Origin: JAHECQ01 sp963775125
Lineage (GTDB): Bacteria > Actinomycetota > Acidimicrobiia > Acidimicrobiales > SZUA-35
DNA: 64,000 nucleotides
NCBI GenBank assembly: GCA_963775125.1
Contig: CAVZHQ010000007.1
Coordinates: forward strand, 62,001 to 126,000
Reading direction: 5' to 3'
The notes under the pieces are model-generated. The model saw only the letters and a program-made list of their open reading frames with translations, made no database searches and had not been told where the DNA came from. Numbering within the stretch: position 1 is the first letter of the stretch; each line of letters starts with the position of its first letter. The position numbers and the translations under genes were made by a program. Positions 34,371-45,056 of this stretch are shown here, piece after piece.

Positions 34371-36187
34371 TGGTCGGGCTCGGCCGGTTCCTGGCCGGCG
34401 AAGTAGACGGTTTCACCGGTGCTGCTGGCGACGATGCAGTTCGCGACCTCGCCCCGCTCGCTCAGGTCGAGCAAGACGGACTCGAGGCCCGAACATACCG
34501 CGATCGCATCCTCTTTCCTGGTGTAGCCGAGGGAGACGGCGATGTGGTCGCCCTCATTGCCTTCGAACCCGGCGAACGGCATCGGACCGACGTCGACGCC
34601 GATCACCAGTTCCTCCAGACGCAATTTGTCGGGGGTGAACTTGGCCTGGAGCGCCAGCCCTCGGAGGGTGTCGATGGGAGTCGTCAGAACCGGAGCGGGT
34701 CCGCCGAACCAGATCCAGAAGTCGCCGTACGGGCGTAGTCCTGAGCCGCCTGACTCGGCGCCGTCCCCACCCGCTCCATCGGCGGACCCGGTGACGACTA
34801 CCGGTTGCGCAAGTTTTGCCGGGGCCGACTCGCGCCCGGGGTCGTCCTTGACTCGCGAGGTGACCGAAATGTCGTGCGTGCCCGGGCCGAGTTGGAGCGT
34901 CGCGGGCGAGGCGCTGAACGCCGTTCCCTCGGCCGCGTTGTCGACGTACAACACATACTCGAGCACAAGCGCCGTGGGGAGACCTGTCGGCGGCGTCCAA
35001 CGGACTTCGACCGACCCTTCGCCGAGATCCTCGGACTCGACGTTCGTCGGCGCGGGCACGGTGTTGTCGGGGGCCACGACCGACGCGAACACGGGCGGAA
35101 GCGGCAACCAGACCGAGCCCCTTCCGGCGTCGTCGATGGACCGGTGCTGGAAACAGACCTTCTCGTTCGGTGCCACCGGTTGCGTCGGGGTGAAGACGCC
35201 GGTTTCGGTCTTCGGAAAGACCATCGGCTCCCCGATTGCGTTCGGGTTGAGCGTGTTCGTCGCGGTGCATTCGACCTGGCGGACTTCGACGGCCGCCCGA
35301 GACTGCGCGCCCGTCTGACTCCAGCGGACATCGAAGGCTCCCTCCGGTCCCGGCGACACGCTGAAATCGGAGGGTGGCTCGGGCGGATTCCCCTCGGCCA
35401 AGGACACCGAGTCGCTCGGCCGGAATGCCAGGAACGCACCGAGCGTGGCCAGGAGGCCGATCGCCGCGATCGCCGCCTTCGGCACCAGCGGCAGCTGTTC
35501 ATAGGTGACATCGGACCGGGCCTCGATCTCGCCGCCGACCGGAAGGCCGACTGCGTGGTCGCCTGCACCTCCGGCCTTGCGTCGCCAGATGACTCCGAAC
35601 TGATGGGTTGTCGGCCGGCCGGTCAGCCTGGGAGCGCGGGGACGTACCTCCAGGAACACCTCGGTCACCTGACCCGCGCCGACCTCGACCGAGGACGGGG
35701 TGTAGGCGAATCCGAGCGCCTCCTTCGGGTCGTCCACGCCGAGGGCGGCGCGCACGGTCTCCGTCCCGCGGTTTTCGAACTGCACCCGATAGCGACCCCG
35801 GCGCCGTCCCCGAGCGTGCGGTGGTCGGACATGGACCTCCAGAGCGTGGACCCCGCCGACGACGATGTCCGCTTCCTCGACCGAAGGGTCCTGCTCCTCC
35901 CGGTCCGGGCTGACGCGGACGCCATACCGCTGAACTCCAGCAGCCGTGCGCGAATCCAGCGGAGGCTGGAAGTACAGGCAGACGTCCCGGTCGTCGCCGG
36001 GAAGGAGGGTGAACTGGGCAGGTACCGCTTGTGTCCAGGCCCTCGGTGCGCAGCCCTCGACAAGGTCGATGGTGTACTGCGCGACCTCGTTGCCGGTGTT
36101 GCGTACTCGCACATTTGCCGTCGCGGACTGCCCTGGTTCGACGGTTACCAACCGATCCAGGATTTCGACCCTCGGCCGAGAACGCAC
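34367..36187 (-). CDS. Ig/Fn3-domain single-span membrane protein
   Basis: The GTG start has an excellent AAGGAG site five bases upstream. The protein has 606 residues. Residues 1-230 form two immunoglobulin-like beta-sandwiches (VTVEPGQSATANVRVRNTGN; GRYRVQFENRGTETVRAALG). One transmembrane helix lies at about 237-255. Two fibronectin-III-like domains follow at about 270-450 (PPSDFSVSPGPEGAFDVRWS; APTNVESEDLGEGSVEVRWT), and a C-terminal domain contains DFWIWFGG. It has no signal peptide, so the N-terminal half may be cytoplasmic. The 4-bp overlap with Hsp70 suggests a functional pair, perhaps the platform on which the Hsp70 acts. Confidence 0.75.
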   Translation of the reverse strand: MRSRPRVEILDRLVTVEPGQSATANVRVRNTGNEVAQYTIDLVEGCAPRAWTQAVPAQFTLLPGDDRDVCLYFQPPLDSRTAAGVQRYGVRVSPDREEQDPSVEEADIVVGGVHALEVHVRPPHARGRRRGRYRVQFENRGTETVRAALGVDDPKEALGFAYTPSSVEVGAGQVTEVFLEVRPRAPRLTGRPTTHQFGVIWRRKAGGAGDHAVGLPVGGEIEARSDVTYEQLPLVPKAAIAAIGLLATLGAFLAFRPSDSVSLAEGNPPEPPSDFSVSPGPEGAFDVRWSQTGAQSRAAVEVRQVECTATNTLNPNAIGEPMVFPKTETGVFTPTQPVAPNEKVCFQHRSIDDAGRGSVWLPLPPVFASVVAPDNTVPAPTNVESEDLGEGSVEVRWTPPTGLPTALVLEYVLYVDNAAEGTAFSASPATLQLGPGTHDISVTSRVKDDPGRESAPAKLAQPVVVTGSADGAGGDGAESGGSGLRPYGDFWIWFGGPAPVLTTPIDTLRGLALQAKFTPDKLRLEELVIGVDVGPMPFAGFEGNEGDHIAVSLGYTRKEDAIAVCSGLESVLLDLSERGEVANCIVASSTGETVYFAGQEPAEPDQ

Positions 36188-36218
36188 AAAGACTCCTTCA
36201 CCGTTTCGCTACGTCGGG

Positions 36219-36224
36219 AATATA
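36219..36224 (-). promoter_or_regulatory. Possible -10 element (TATATT) for the Fn3/Hsp70 operon
   Basis: On the minus strand TATATT lies 32 bp before the GTG start, in an otherwise GC-rich gap, and would place transcription start about 25 bases before the codon with the ribosome site in between. No good -35 was found. Confidence 0.3.
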
Positions 36225-36284
36225 GTCCAGTCCGGAACCCGGGCGCTCCAAACGAGTGGGCCGCAGCGACCGACCGCAAGGTGC

Positions 36285-36360
36285 AAACCCCCCGCCTCCA
36301 AACTGCAAGCGGTGAGTCCCCCTGTGGGGGTGGGGTGGCTTGCAGTTGGCGGCAGCGGGG
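36285..36360. other. Large nested inverted repeat in 36.2-36.4 kb gap
   Basis: CCAAACTGCAAGC (36298-36310) pairs with GCTTGCAGTTGG (36338-36349) with one bulged base. The stem continues outward through CCCCGCC and GGCGGCAGCGGGG, and CCCCCTGTGGGGG forms an inner hairpin at 36318-36330. The structure lies between the end of the hypothetical gene at 36410 and the promoter region of the Fn3 gene. It could be a terminator without a T-run, or a structured RNA. Confidence 0.6.
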
Positions 36361-36409
36361 CGTGCAGCTTGCAGAAGCGACGGAGGCATCACGTTCGGCA
36401 ACGGCGATC

Positions 36410-36799
36410 TCAGGCCATGCGTGACAGGACGCTGAAGTAGGTGCGGGAGATCAGTTGAACACCGTCGTCCTTGACGTCGATGAGGAACTGCTTGTCGGCC
36501 ATGCACGCTGCCGAGGCGGCGGGCAGCGCGTCGAGCGAGTCGGTGAAGGTCTGCACGACGTACTGCCCCGTCCACTCGCCGCCGACTGTTGCGACCTCCA
36601 GCCGGGTCCCGTTGCACCCAGCACCCTCAGTCAACGCCGCCGCGTGGTGAAAGCTTTCGGGACGCACGTTGGTGACGTTGGCTCGGGTGGAGGCGACGTA
36701 GGCACCTTCGAAGAACAGCGGTGGGTGGACCTCACCGCTCGCCACTGTCCGACTCTTGGAGGTGCACCGGATCTGGGGGATACTTGACACCGGGCGCAC
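36410..36799 (-). CDS. Small hypothetical protein
   Basis: A 129-codon frame fills this gap. The start is uncertain: 36799 is the longest possibility and GTG codons further in are also available. The composition looks protein-like, with STRANVTNVRPESFHHAAAL, two cysteines (GCN, ACM) and a C-terminal QLISRTYFSVL. I do not recognise a family and see no signal peptide. It could be a real small gene transcribed towards the hairpin at 36285-36360, which would then act as its terminator. Confidence 0.4.
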   Translation of the reverse strand: MRPVSSIPQIRCTSKSRTVASGEVHPPLFFEGAYVASTRANVTNVRPESFHHAAALTEGAGCNGTRLEVATVGGEWTGQYVVQTFTDSLDALPAASAACMADKQFLIDVKDDGVQLISRTYFSVLSRMA

Positions 36800-36820
36800 C
36801 CAGCGCCAGGAGGGAGACGG

Positions 36821-37155
36821 ATGCAGCCAGTCGACGTGGTCGTGTTGATCTTGGCTGCACTCTCGGTCTTCTACTTGCCGTTCCTGAGCGCACGGCTGGT
36901 GATGTGGCTTCTGTTCGGAAGGCGCCCCGTGACGAGGGGCCGAGCACCCCGGTGCTGGATCTGACTGTCGTGACCGCGGGAGATTCGCCTGAGGTGGTCG
37001 CCAGTTCCGCGGCGCTCGTCCTGCCCGACACCTCCGAGGTGTTGGACCTCAACGAGCTCTTCCATTATTTGTCCGACCAGCGGGCGGGCGATGCCGAAGC
37101 GCTGCTGACCCAGTTTCTTCATTCAGGGCAGCTGGCCAGTACCCAACGCCCTTAG
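36821..37155 (+). CDS. Small membrane protein, frameshifted
   Basis: An ATG at 36821 is preceded by CAGGAGGGAGACGG, a near-ideal ribosome site. It opens with one hydrophobic helix (VDVVVLILAALSVFYLPFL) and stops after 47 codons. One missing base around 36890-36905 would join it to a second frame, DEGPSTPVLDLTVVTAGDSP to the TAG at 37155 (about 111 residues), ending in a soluble helical domain (LNELFHYLSDQRAGDAEALL). No family recognised. The strong ribosome site argues that it is real. Confidence 0.5.
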
Positions 37156-37199
37156 GAGCGCCAGGGGTCCCGCCAGGCAACCATCCAGCCGCCGCGGTT

Positions 37200-38056
37200 T
37201 CAGAGATCGAGCCCTACGTCCAGCGTGGGCGCCGAGTGGGTGAGCCAGCCCATCGAGATGAGGTCGACGCCGCATTCGGCGACCGCTCGCACCCGTTCTC
37301 GCGTGATGCCTCCCGATGCCTCGGTGATGAACCGGCCGTCCACCCTTGGACCGCGGTTCGTAGATCGTCGAGCGAGAAGTTGTCGAGCAGCACCACGTCG
37401 ACGCGTCGGAGGCCAAGCACCACATCGAGCTGTTCCAGCGAGTCGACTTCGATCTCGACCTTGACCAGGTGCCCCACGCGATCAGCGACGCCGGCCACCG
37501 CCTCGGCCACTCCACCCGCGACCGCGATGTGATTGTCCTTGATCAACACTGCGTCGTACAGCCCGAACCGGTGGTTGGACCCGCCGCCGATGCGCACCGC
37601 GTATTTCTCGAGTGCACGCAGGCCTGGTGTCGTCTTTCGAGTGCAGACGATCCTGGCCTGCGTTCCGGCAACCAGCTCGACCATGGAGGCCGTGGCGGTG
37701 GCGACCCCCGAGAGTCGTCCGAGGAGGTTCAGAGCGGTGCGCTCGGCAGTAAGCAGACTGCGGGCCGAACCCTCGACCGTGGCCAGGGGCGAGCCGGCCG
37801 AGACGCGGTCACCGTCGCGCACCAGGGCGGTGAATCGCAGCGACGGATCGTAGAAGCTGAAGGCCGCTTGGGCGACCGGTAAGCCGGCAATGACGCCATC
37901 GGTGCGTACGGCGATCGTGGCTGCGGCCCGCTGGTCGGCCCCAACGGTCGCCTCGGTGGTGAGGTCGCCCGCCTGGCCGAGGTCCTCGGCGAAAGCCGAC
38001 CGCAACAACGGTTCCAACAGGCGGGGATGCAAGGCGCCGTCCATCGCGGACGTCAT
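37200..38056 (-). CDS. nadC: Nicotinate-nucleotide pyrophosphorylase (quinolinate phosphoribosyltransferase), frameshifted
   Basis: This gene converts quinolinate and PRPP to nicotinate mononucleotide. Conserved parts are FAEDLGQAGDLTT, RTALNLLGRLSGVATAT, CTRKTTPGLRALEKYAVRIG, GGSNHRFGLYDAVLIKDNHI and VEIEVDSLEQ. The frame breaks at a C run at 37343-37345 (one base missing). The restored frame reads VDGRFITEASGGITRERVRA then SMGWLTHSAPTLDVGLDL and ends at 37200, giving the expected 285 residues. The start overlaps the nadB stop by 4 bp, so nadA-nadB-nadC form one operon. Confidence 0.93.
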
Positions 38057-39669
38057 GCTGCCACCGCCGGGTCCGATGGTGCGAGTGAGTGAACCCGAGC
38101 GGTTTGGCCGACGATGTCGAACTCGACGTGCGGTGCGGCATCGGGATGATCGAAACGACGAGATGCCTGGGTGAGGTCGGCTTCGGGGAAGTCGGAACGG
38201 AAATGGGCCCCGCGGCTCTCGGTCCGGTCCAACGCTGCTCGCAGCACCAGCCTCGCCACCTCCAGCGCGTTGCGCACCGCGGGCCCGGCACCCTGCAGCT
38301 GCAGCCAGTCCAGCGCCGCAAGACCTTCACGCAGGTCGGCGTCGTTTCGCACCACACCTGCATGGCGCCACAGCAAGGACCGAACCTTGGCGAACAATGC
38401 GGGGTCGTGGGTGCCGAGGTGCAGTGCGTCGGCGGGGACGGCGACTCGGTCGACCTTGGGAATCACCGTCATTCGGATCTCCGCCGCTGCGGCACGACCC
38501 ATCACGACACCTTCGAGCAGCGAGTTCGAGGCCAGCCGGTTCGCCCCGTGCACGCCGGTCGAGGCGGCCTCGCCGACCACCCACAGACCGGGCTTCGACG
38601 CCCTCCCGACCACGTCGGTGGCGACGCCACCCATGCAGTAGTGAGCCGCGGGAGAAACCGGCAGCAGATCGACCGCGCGGATCGAAACCTGCCGCCATGG
38701 CCAAGGCGAAGACGGTCGGGAATCGATCCGGGAACCGCTCACCGGCCACCGAACGAGCGTCGAGCATGGGCATGCGCCCGGCAATCAGCTCGGCGTAGTT
38801 GCCACGAGCGACGATGTCGCGCGGCGCCAGTTCGGCATCGGGGTGCAGCGCCGTCATGTAGCGCTCGCCCCGATTGTTGACGAGCAGCGCACCTTCGCCC
38901 CGCAGCGCCTCGGTGAGCAAGGGCAGCGGATCGCGGCCTGGCGCGTTGAGTGCGGTGGGGTGGAACTGCACCATCTCGGCGTCGGCGATGTCCACGCCGG
39001 CGCGTGCCGCCATGGCCATCGCTGCGCCACAGACCTGCGGCGGGTTGGTCGTGGCTTGGAACAGGTGCCCATAGCCGCCGGTTCCCAGCACCACGGCCCC
39101 GGCAAGGTGCAACGTCAGCCCCCCCGTGCGGTCGACCGCGAGAGCACCGACGATGCGACCGTCGTCGACGCTGCGCACCAGATCGACCGCCGTCGTGTGC
39201 TGGCGTACGGAAATGCCCGGACACCGAACGGTCGCCTCGAGCAAGGTGCGCATGATCTCCGCACCGGTGGCGTCGCCGTTGGCGTGCACGATGCGCCGGG
39301 CACGGTGCCCGGCCTCGCGTCCGAGCACCAGGTTGCCGGCGTCGTCGGTGTCGAAGTTGGCGCCGAGGCCGCGCAGCCATTGCACGACCCCGGGAGCGGC
39401 CCCGGTGATGACGTCGGCCGCGTGCCGGTCGCCGATGCCTCCCGACACGTGCACCGTGTCTTCGGCGTGGTCGGCCGTGGTGTCTCCCCGATCGAGCGCT
39501 GCGGCCAGGCCACCCTGGGCCCAGGGGCTCGAACCGCCACCAAGTTCGGTGTCGACCAGCACCGTCGCCTCACCGACTTCGAGGGCAACGGACAGGGCCG
39601 CGACTCCGGCACCCACCACCAGGATGCGATGGCGTTCCACTCGAATCGGGGTTGATGCATCGAACGACG

Positions 39670-39673
<4 letters not shown>
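38053..39673 (-). CDS. nadB: L-aspartate oxidase, frameshifted
   Basis: A flavoenzyme that oxidises aspartate to iminoaspartate for quinolinate synthesis. The FAD-binding start RILVVGAGVAALSVALEVGE, the GGSSPWAQGGLAAAL loop, HANGDATGAEIMRTLLEA, EMVQFHPTAL and EALRGEGALLVNNRGERYM are diagnostic. Near 38680 one extra base shifts the frame. The following frame continues VDLLPVSPAAHYCMGGVATD and ASTGVHGANRLASNSLLEG to the stop at 38053, restoring about 539 residues. Overlaps of 4 bp with nadA and nadC show tight coupling. Confidence 0.93.
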
Positions 39674-40707
<1,034 letters not shown>

Positions 40708-40749
40708 GGCTTCCTCCATCCGGCACCGTCCGCTTCTTCGGACGTTCCC

Positions 40750-40796
40750 TTCTAATGCTCAAGTCGAGCATTAGAAGTACTCGATTGGAGCATAAG
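40750..40796. promoter_or_regulatory. Inverted-repeat operator upstream of nadA (probable NrtR box)
   Basis: TTCTAATGCTC (40750-40760) and GAGCATTAGAA (40766-40776) are perfect 11-bp arms around AAGTC. A diverged second copy, TACTCGATTGGAGCATAAG, follows directly (40778-40796). They lie 43 bp before the nadA start and next to the nrtR gene, so repression of NAD synthesis by NrtR is the likely role (inference; the symmetry is direct evidence). Confidence 0.75.
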
Positions 40797-40879
40797 GAGG
40801 CGAGGCCTTCGAGTCAAGACGCAACGACGCGGCCTGAGGAAGAAGAGGAAGGAAGCGAGGAATGGCGGGGCGGGTGGCC

Positions 40880-41827
40880 TCAGCCGTTTCGGGTCCACGG
40901 CATGCCGACACCCGGCCGGGGACGCTCCCGCAGCACGTCGCGCCGGAAGCGAAACAATTCAGCGGGACGACCGCCGCTCGGCGCCGACAGACCGGTGCCT
41001 TCGACGAGCCCCGCACTTTCCACCAAGCGTCTGAAGTTCTGCTTGTGCAGCCTCACGCCGGAAAGGGCCTCGACCAGACGCTGCAACGCCAGCAACGTGA
41101 ACGCCGCAGGCAACAACTCGAACACCACCGGCCGGTAGGTCAGCTTGCCCCGCAGGCGACCGAGCGCTGTCGCCACGATGCGGCGATGATCACCGAGCAA
41201 CGCGACGGACGGCACGATCGGACCGGGCCCGTGCGGCGATTCCTCCAGAAGCCCGATCTCGTAGAGCAGCTCGTAGCGTTCGAGCACCCGCACCCCGTCC
41301 CACGGGACCCCACCGAGACCGAACATCACGTGCGCTCGTTCCTCCCGCAACTCCGCCTCCGTCGCCGTCAGCGACGCACGGACCCAGGCAACCAGTGCCG
41401 GCTCGATGATGTCGTCGATCACGGCCGGGCGACCCTGCCGGTGGTCCTCCCACGGGTAGAGGTCATACCAGTCGAGCCACGCTGCGGAGGCCTGTGGTGG
41501 CGCCTCTCGAACCAACGCCAGATACGCAATCGACAGCACTCTGGCGTCGCCGGCCTCGAGTCCGGTCGATGCTCCACGGTCGGCATCGCCGAAGGTGTAG
41601 AGCTGTTCGGAATAGCCGACATCCAGGCCGGTCTCCTGGCGAACGAAACGGCGCAGAGAGAGCTCCAACGTTCGATCGCCGAACTCGAGAAGACCGGACG
41701 GAAGGCGGGATTCGTCGCCGACAAGACCAACGGTCAGCACCTTCGGGCGTTCGTCGGTGACCGCCACGATCACGGCATCGATGCCGACGCGGAACTCGGG
41801 GCCGGGGCGATTGGACACCAGCGTCAT
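40880..41827 (-). CDS. nrtR: NrtR-type Nudix transcriptional regulator of NAD metabolism
   Basis: The N-terminal half is a Nudix fold (FRVGIDAVIVAVTDERPKVL, LPSGLLEFGDRTLELSLRRF) in which the catalytic REUxEE helix is degraded to RRFVRQETGL. YTFGDADR and VLSIAYLALV follow, both typical of NrtR. The C-terminus is a winged helix (FELLPAAFTLLALQRLVEAL, LHKQNFRRLVESAGLVEGTG). NrtR binds ADP-ribose or NAD and represses NAD genes. I choose the ATG at 41827 (315 residues). An ATG at 41875 has a GGAAGG sequence but would collide with the divergent lipoprotein start. It is transcribed towards nadA. Confidence 0.85.
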   Translation of the reverse strand: MTLVSNRPGPEFRVGIDAVIVAVTDERPKVLTVGLVGDESRLPSGLLEFGDRTLELSLRRFVRQETGLDVGYSEQLYTFGDADRGASTGLEAGDARVLSIAYLALVREAPPQASAAWLDWYDLYPWEDHRQGRPAVIDDIIEPALVAWVRASLTATEAELREERAHVMFGLGGVPWDGVRVLERYELLYEIGLLEESPHGPGPIVPSVALLGDHRRIVATALGRLRGKLTYRPVVFELLPAAFTLLALQRLVEALSGVRLHKQNFRRLVESAGLVEGTGLSAPSGGRPAELFRFRRDVLRERPRPGVGMPWTRNG

Positions 41828-41873
41828 GGTAGAGCCGCGGGAATGTCCGGAGTCGCAATGCAGTTTGAGAACC

Positions 41874-43215
41874 ATGGTTCCTTCCACCCGAAAACTCGCC
41901 CCTCTCCTGGCGGTTGCTTTCTTGGGCAGCGCGTGCACGCCATCGCGCTCCGTCCGACGACGGCCAGGCGTCGAGCGTGGAGAGCGCATCGATCGCCGGC
42001 CCGACGGCGTCGGAAATCGAAGCGTTCCTGGCTGAGCCGAGTACTGATGCGGCAACGGCGCTGGCCACGTCGATGGTCGCGTCGGGCGATCTTCGCTGGG
42101 TGCCCTGGCTGCTCGATCTCCACCGTCTGGCAGTGTCGAATCTGGTCGACGCCATGGTGTCGGACGGTCTGGCGACGCTCAGCGGGCTCGAGGCGAAGAG
42201 CGGCAGGCTGGAGGACTTCCAGGTATTCGGCCAGTGGGCGCAAACCGCCGAGATCGATCCGGGGGAGGGATATCGAGCGTGGAAGTTGGGGCTGTACGAG
42301 CGGCTCGACGACGAGTACCTGTCGCTGCTCGACCAGGTGCCGAGTGACCTCCTGCTCAGCCAGATCCATTGGGGAGGCGTCCCTCGTGGCGGCATACCCG
42401 AACTCAACAACCCGACGCGGATCCCGGCTCGCGAGGCGACGTGGATGGTCGCCGATGAGGTGGTGTTCGGCGTCGAGATCGATGGCATCCCCGTGGCGTA
42501 CCCGGTCCGGATCCTCGGTCATCACGAACTGGCGAACGACGTCATCGGTCAAACCCCGGTGGCGGTGGTCTACTGCACGCTTTGTCGGACCGCTCTGCTG
42601 TTCGAGCGCCGTATCGACGATGCGCATGAGGTGCCGCTGGCGTTCGAGACTTCGGGCCTGTTGTGGAGTTCGAACAAGATCATGATCGACCGTGAGACCG
42701 ACACGCTCTGGCAGCATCTCAGCGGCACCGCAATTGGTGGGGCGTTGGTCGGTACCCAGCTCGCACAGTTGCCGATCGTCACCACGACCTGGGCCGACTG
42801 GGTGGCGACCCACCCCGACTCCGAGACCTTGGCCATACCCACCGAGCTGTTCTTCCCCAATGTCCCCGAAGGTCTGCCGCTGCGTTACGACTATCGGCCG
42901 GGTGCGGCGTACGACGAGTACTACGCAAGCGAACGTGTCTGGTTCCCCATTCTGGAGACGCCCGACGACCTGGCGCTCAAAGCCGAGGTCATCGGTCTGA
43001 GCGTCGGGGACGACCACCTGGCCGTGCCGGTTGCACGACTCGCGGCGGCCGGCAGCCAGACCATCACGGTCGGCGGCGAATCGATTCGTCTCGAGCCAAC
43101 TCCTGCCGGCGCTCGGGCGTTCGATGCGTCAGGCCGCCGACTCGCGGTCTCCCAGTCGTTCTGGTTTGCGTGGTACGGCCAACACCCCGACACCGAGATC
43201 TGGCCCGGACCCTGA
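41874..43215 (+). CDS. DUF3179 lipoprotein (frameshifted in signal region)
   Basis: The start at 41874 gives a lipoprotein signal peptide (KLAPLLAVAFLGSAC with lipobox LGSAC). Around 41953 one extra base shifts into the long frame, which continues SDDGQASSVESASIAGPTAS. The mature domain matches DUF3179: PVRILGHHELANDVIGQTPV, VVYCTLCRTALLFER, FETSGLLWSSNKIMIDRETD, LWQHLSGTAIGG, and FFPNVPE. The CTLC pair is conserved in the family. DUF3179 proteins are secreted and have no proven activity. It is divergent from nrtR and followed by a hairpin terminator. Confidence 0.83.
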
Positions 43216-43271
43216 CTCACCGCACCCGAAACCCCACTGCACCGGCAACCCACGCACCGGAAAACGTCCGA

Positions 43272-43319
43272 CGGAGCAGACCCGCACCGATGCTTGACGC
43301 TTCGGCAGGGTCTGCTCCG
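43272..43319. terminator. Hairpin terminator between DUF3179 and ABC-transporter genes
   Basis: CGGAGCAGACCC (43272-43283) pairs perfectly with GGGTCTGCTCCG (43308-43319) around a 24-base loop. It lies between two convergent genes and no T-run follows, so it could serve both strands. Confidence 0.65.
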
Positions 43320-43356
43320 ATCGGATCAGACTACGTGCTTGTCAACTGGCCTCGGA

Positions 43357-44974
43357 TCAGCCGGCGCCGCAGCCCTCCGCAGAATTGGCTGCGTCCCAGG
43401 GGCAGAGCGGGGAGCTGCCGTCCATGTCGACGATGCCTCCCACCTGCTTCCAGGACTGGTCTGCTGCGCTGTAGACGCTGAAGTCCGATCCTTCGATGTA
43501 GAAGGCATCCTCGGTTCCGTCGACCCGGAACTTGATGCCGTCGATGAGGTGCGGGTGCACCAGATCGAGGCTGTGGGCCGCCAACATCAGGTTGGTCCTG
43601 GTGAGGCCTCCCGGCAGGTCGGCGGTGATGCGCAAGGCTTCCATGTTCATCCACGCATAGAAGATGCCGGTGAAGATGAGCCCGACCTTAGGGGTCGAGG
43701 CCGTCGGCCGCAATCCGCTCGTTGATGAACTTGACGTAGACGTCATCGGCGTACTGCGGATCAGAGCCAACCTTCTGGCCTCCACCGACGATGTTCCAGC
43801 CGTCAGCGGCGGCACCGGCGGGGATCATGAACGAGGTCGGATCCTTGCAGGTCTGGGAGATGAACAGCACCGTGCCGGCGTCCTTCATGCCGTTACGGCC
43901 CGCTTCTTCCACCATCTGCAGGCAGGGATTGCCCGCCATCATGCCGATGGCGACGTCGGGTGCCTCGGCGGCAGCCGTGGTCATCTCGTTGGTGATGGTC
44001 GGTGCGGCCGGGTCGAAGGTGATCGGAACGAACGACTCGATGACATCGGGGTTGTCCTTGGCGTAGGCCTCCATGCCCTGCTTGTAGGCGATACCGAAGT
44101 CGTTCTCCATGACCAGACCGACCACCTTCACGGGCAGATCGGCGGCCATGTTCTCCTTGATCCAGGCGCCCCACAGAATGGCCTCGGTGAGGTAGTTGAG
44201 GAAGGTGCCGGTGGTCCACGGGTGGTTCACCGGGTCACCCCATGCCGGGTGGCCTGTGGCGACGAACGGCTGCGGGATGCAGCGCTCGTTCAGATTGCCG
44301 TAGGTCGCCATCACGCTGGGGGTGCCCAGGGTGTGGAACACGAACGGCTTCTCCGCCTGCAACAACTCGTCGATCATCTCGATGGTGATGCTGGCCACGT
44401 ACTGGTCGTCACGGCTGACGATCTCGACTTGCTTGCCGCCGATGCCTCCCTGCTCGTTGACGTACTTGACGTACACCTCCCAGCCTCGGAGCAGGTTGCC
44501 GTAGGCGGCAAGGTTGCCCGACTCGGGTCCGGTGTAGCCGAACTTGATGGTGTCGCCGATGCCCTCGGTGTCGCTCCAGTCGGCGGGGCACTTGTTGAGG
44601 TCGATCTCGTAGCCGCTCGGGCCGCGCAGGATGTTGTCGTCACCGACGCCGTAATCGCCGGCTTCGATGCCTTCGGTCAGCATGTCGACGATCTTCTGTC
44701 GGTTGGCTGCCCATTCGGCCTCGAGTTCCTCCATGTTGGTGGCAGTTGATGGACCGGCCGCCGCCTCTTCCTCGTCGGCGGCGTCCTGGACCGCCTGGTC
44801 GACCTCGTCCGGCTCGTCGACGGCGCCGGCATCCTCTTCCTCGGCGTCCGCCGCCGTCGTGGCGTCGGTGCCGTCGGACGCTGCGTCACTGCTGCTGCCG
44901 CCGCATGCTGCGGCAACAACGCTGAACGCCAGCAGAACGGCGACGATCCGGAACCATTGGTCCTTGATCTTCAT
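43357..44974 (-). CDS. ABC-type branched-chain amino acid/amide substrate-binding lipoprotein (frameshifted)
   Basis: The ATG at 44974 has AGGGGGAA upstream and opens with a lipoprotein signal (IVAVLLAFSVVAAACGG). A long acidic linker follows, then a type I periplasmic-binding fold: IKFGYTGPESGNLAAYGNLL, GGIGGKQVEIVSRDDQYVAS and VVGLVMENDFGIAYKQGMEA. At the G run 43691-43694 (plus strand) one extra base introduces a stop. The other frame continues KVGLIFTGIFYAWMNMEALR to the stop at 43357, restoring 538 residues. No permease genes lie in this window. The divergent D-acylase gene suggests a peptide or amino-acid ligand. Confidence 0.87.
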
Positions 44975-45056
44975 AAGTATTCCCCCTGTCGGTGAATAGC
45001 ATCGCCACCCCCGTGGCGACCCGCCGGACGTTAGCGGGGTTCCGTCGAAGTTGTGG

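Noticed and set aside
40862..42685. A 607-codon plus-strand open frame
   Set aside because: It is antisense to nrtR and out of frame with the DUF3179 gene, with no domain or ribosome site; a by-product of high GC content.
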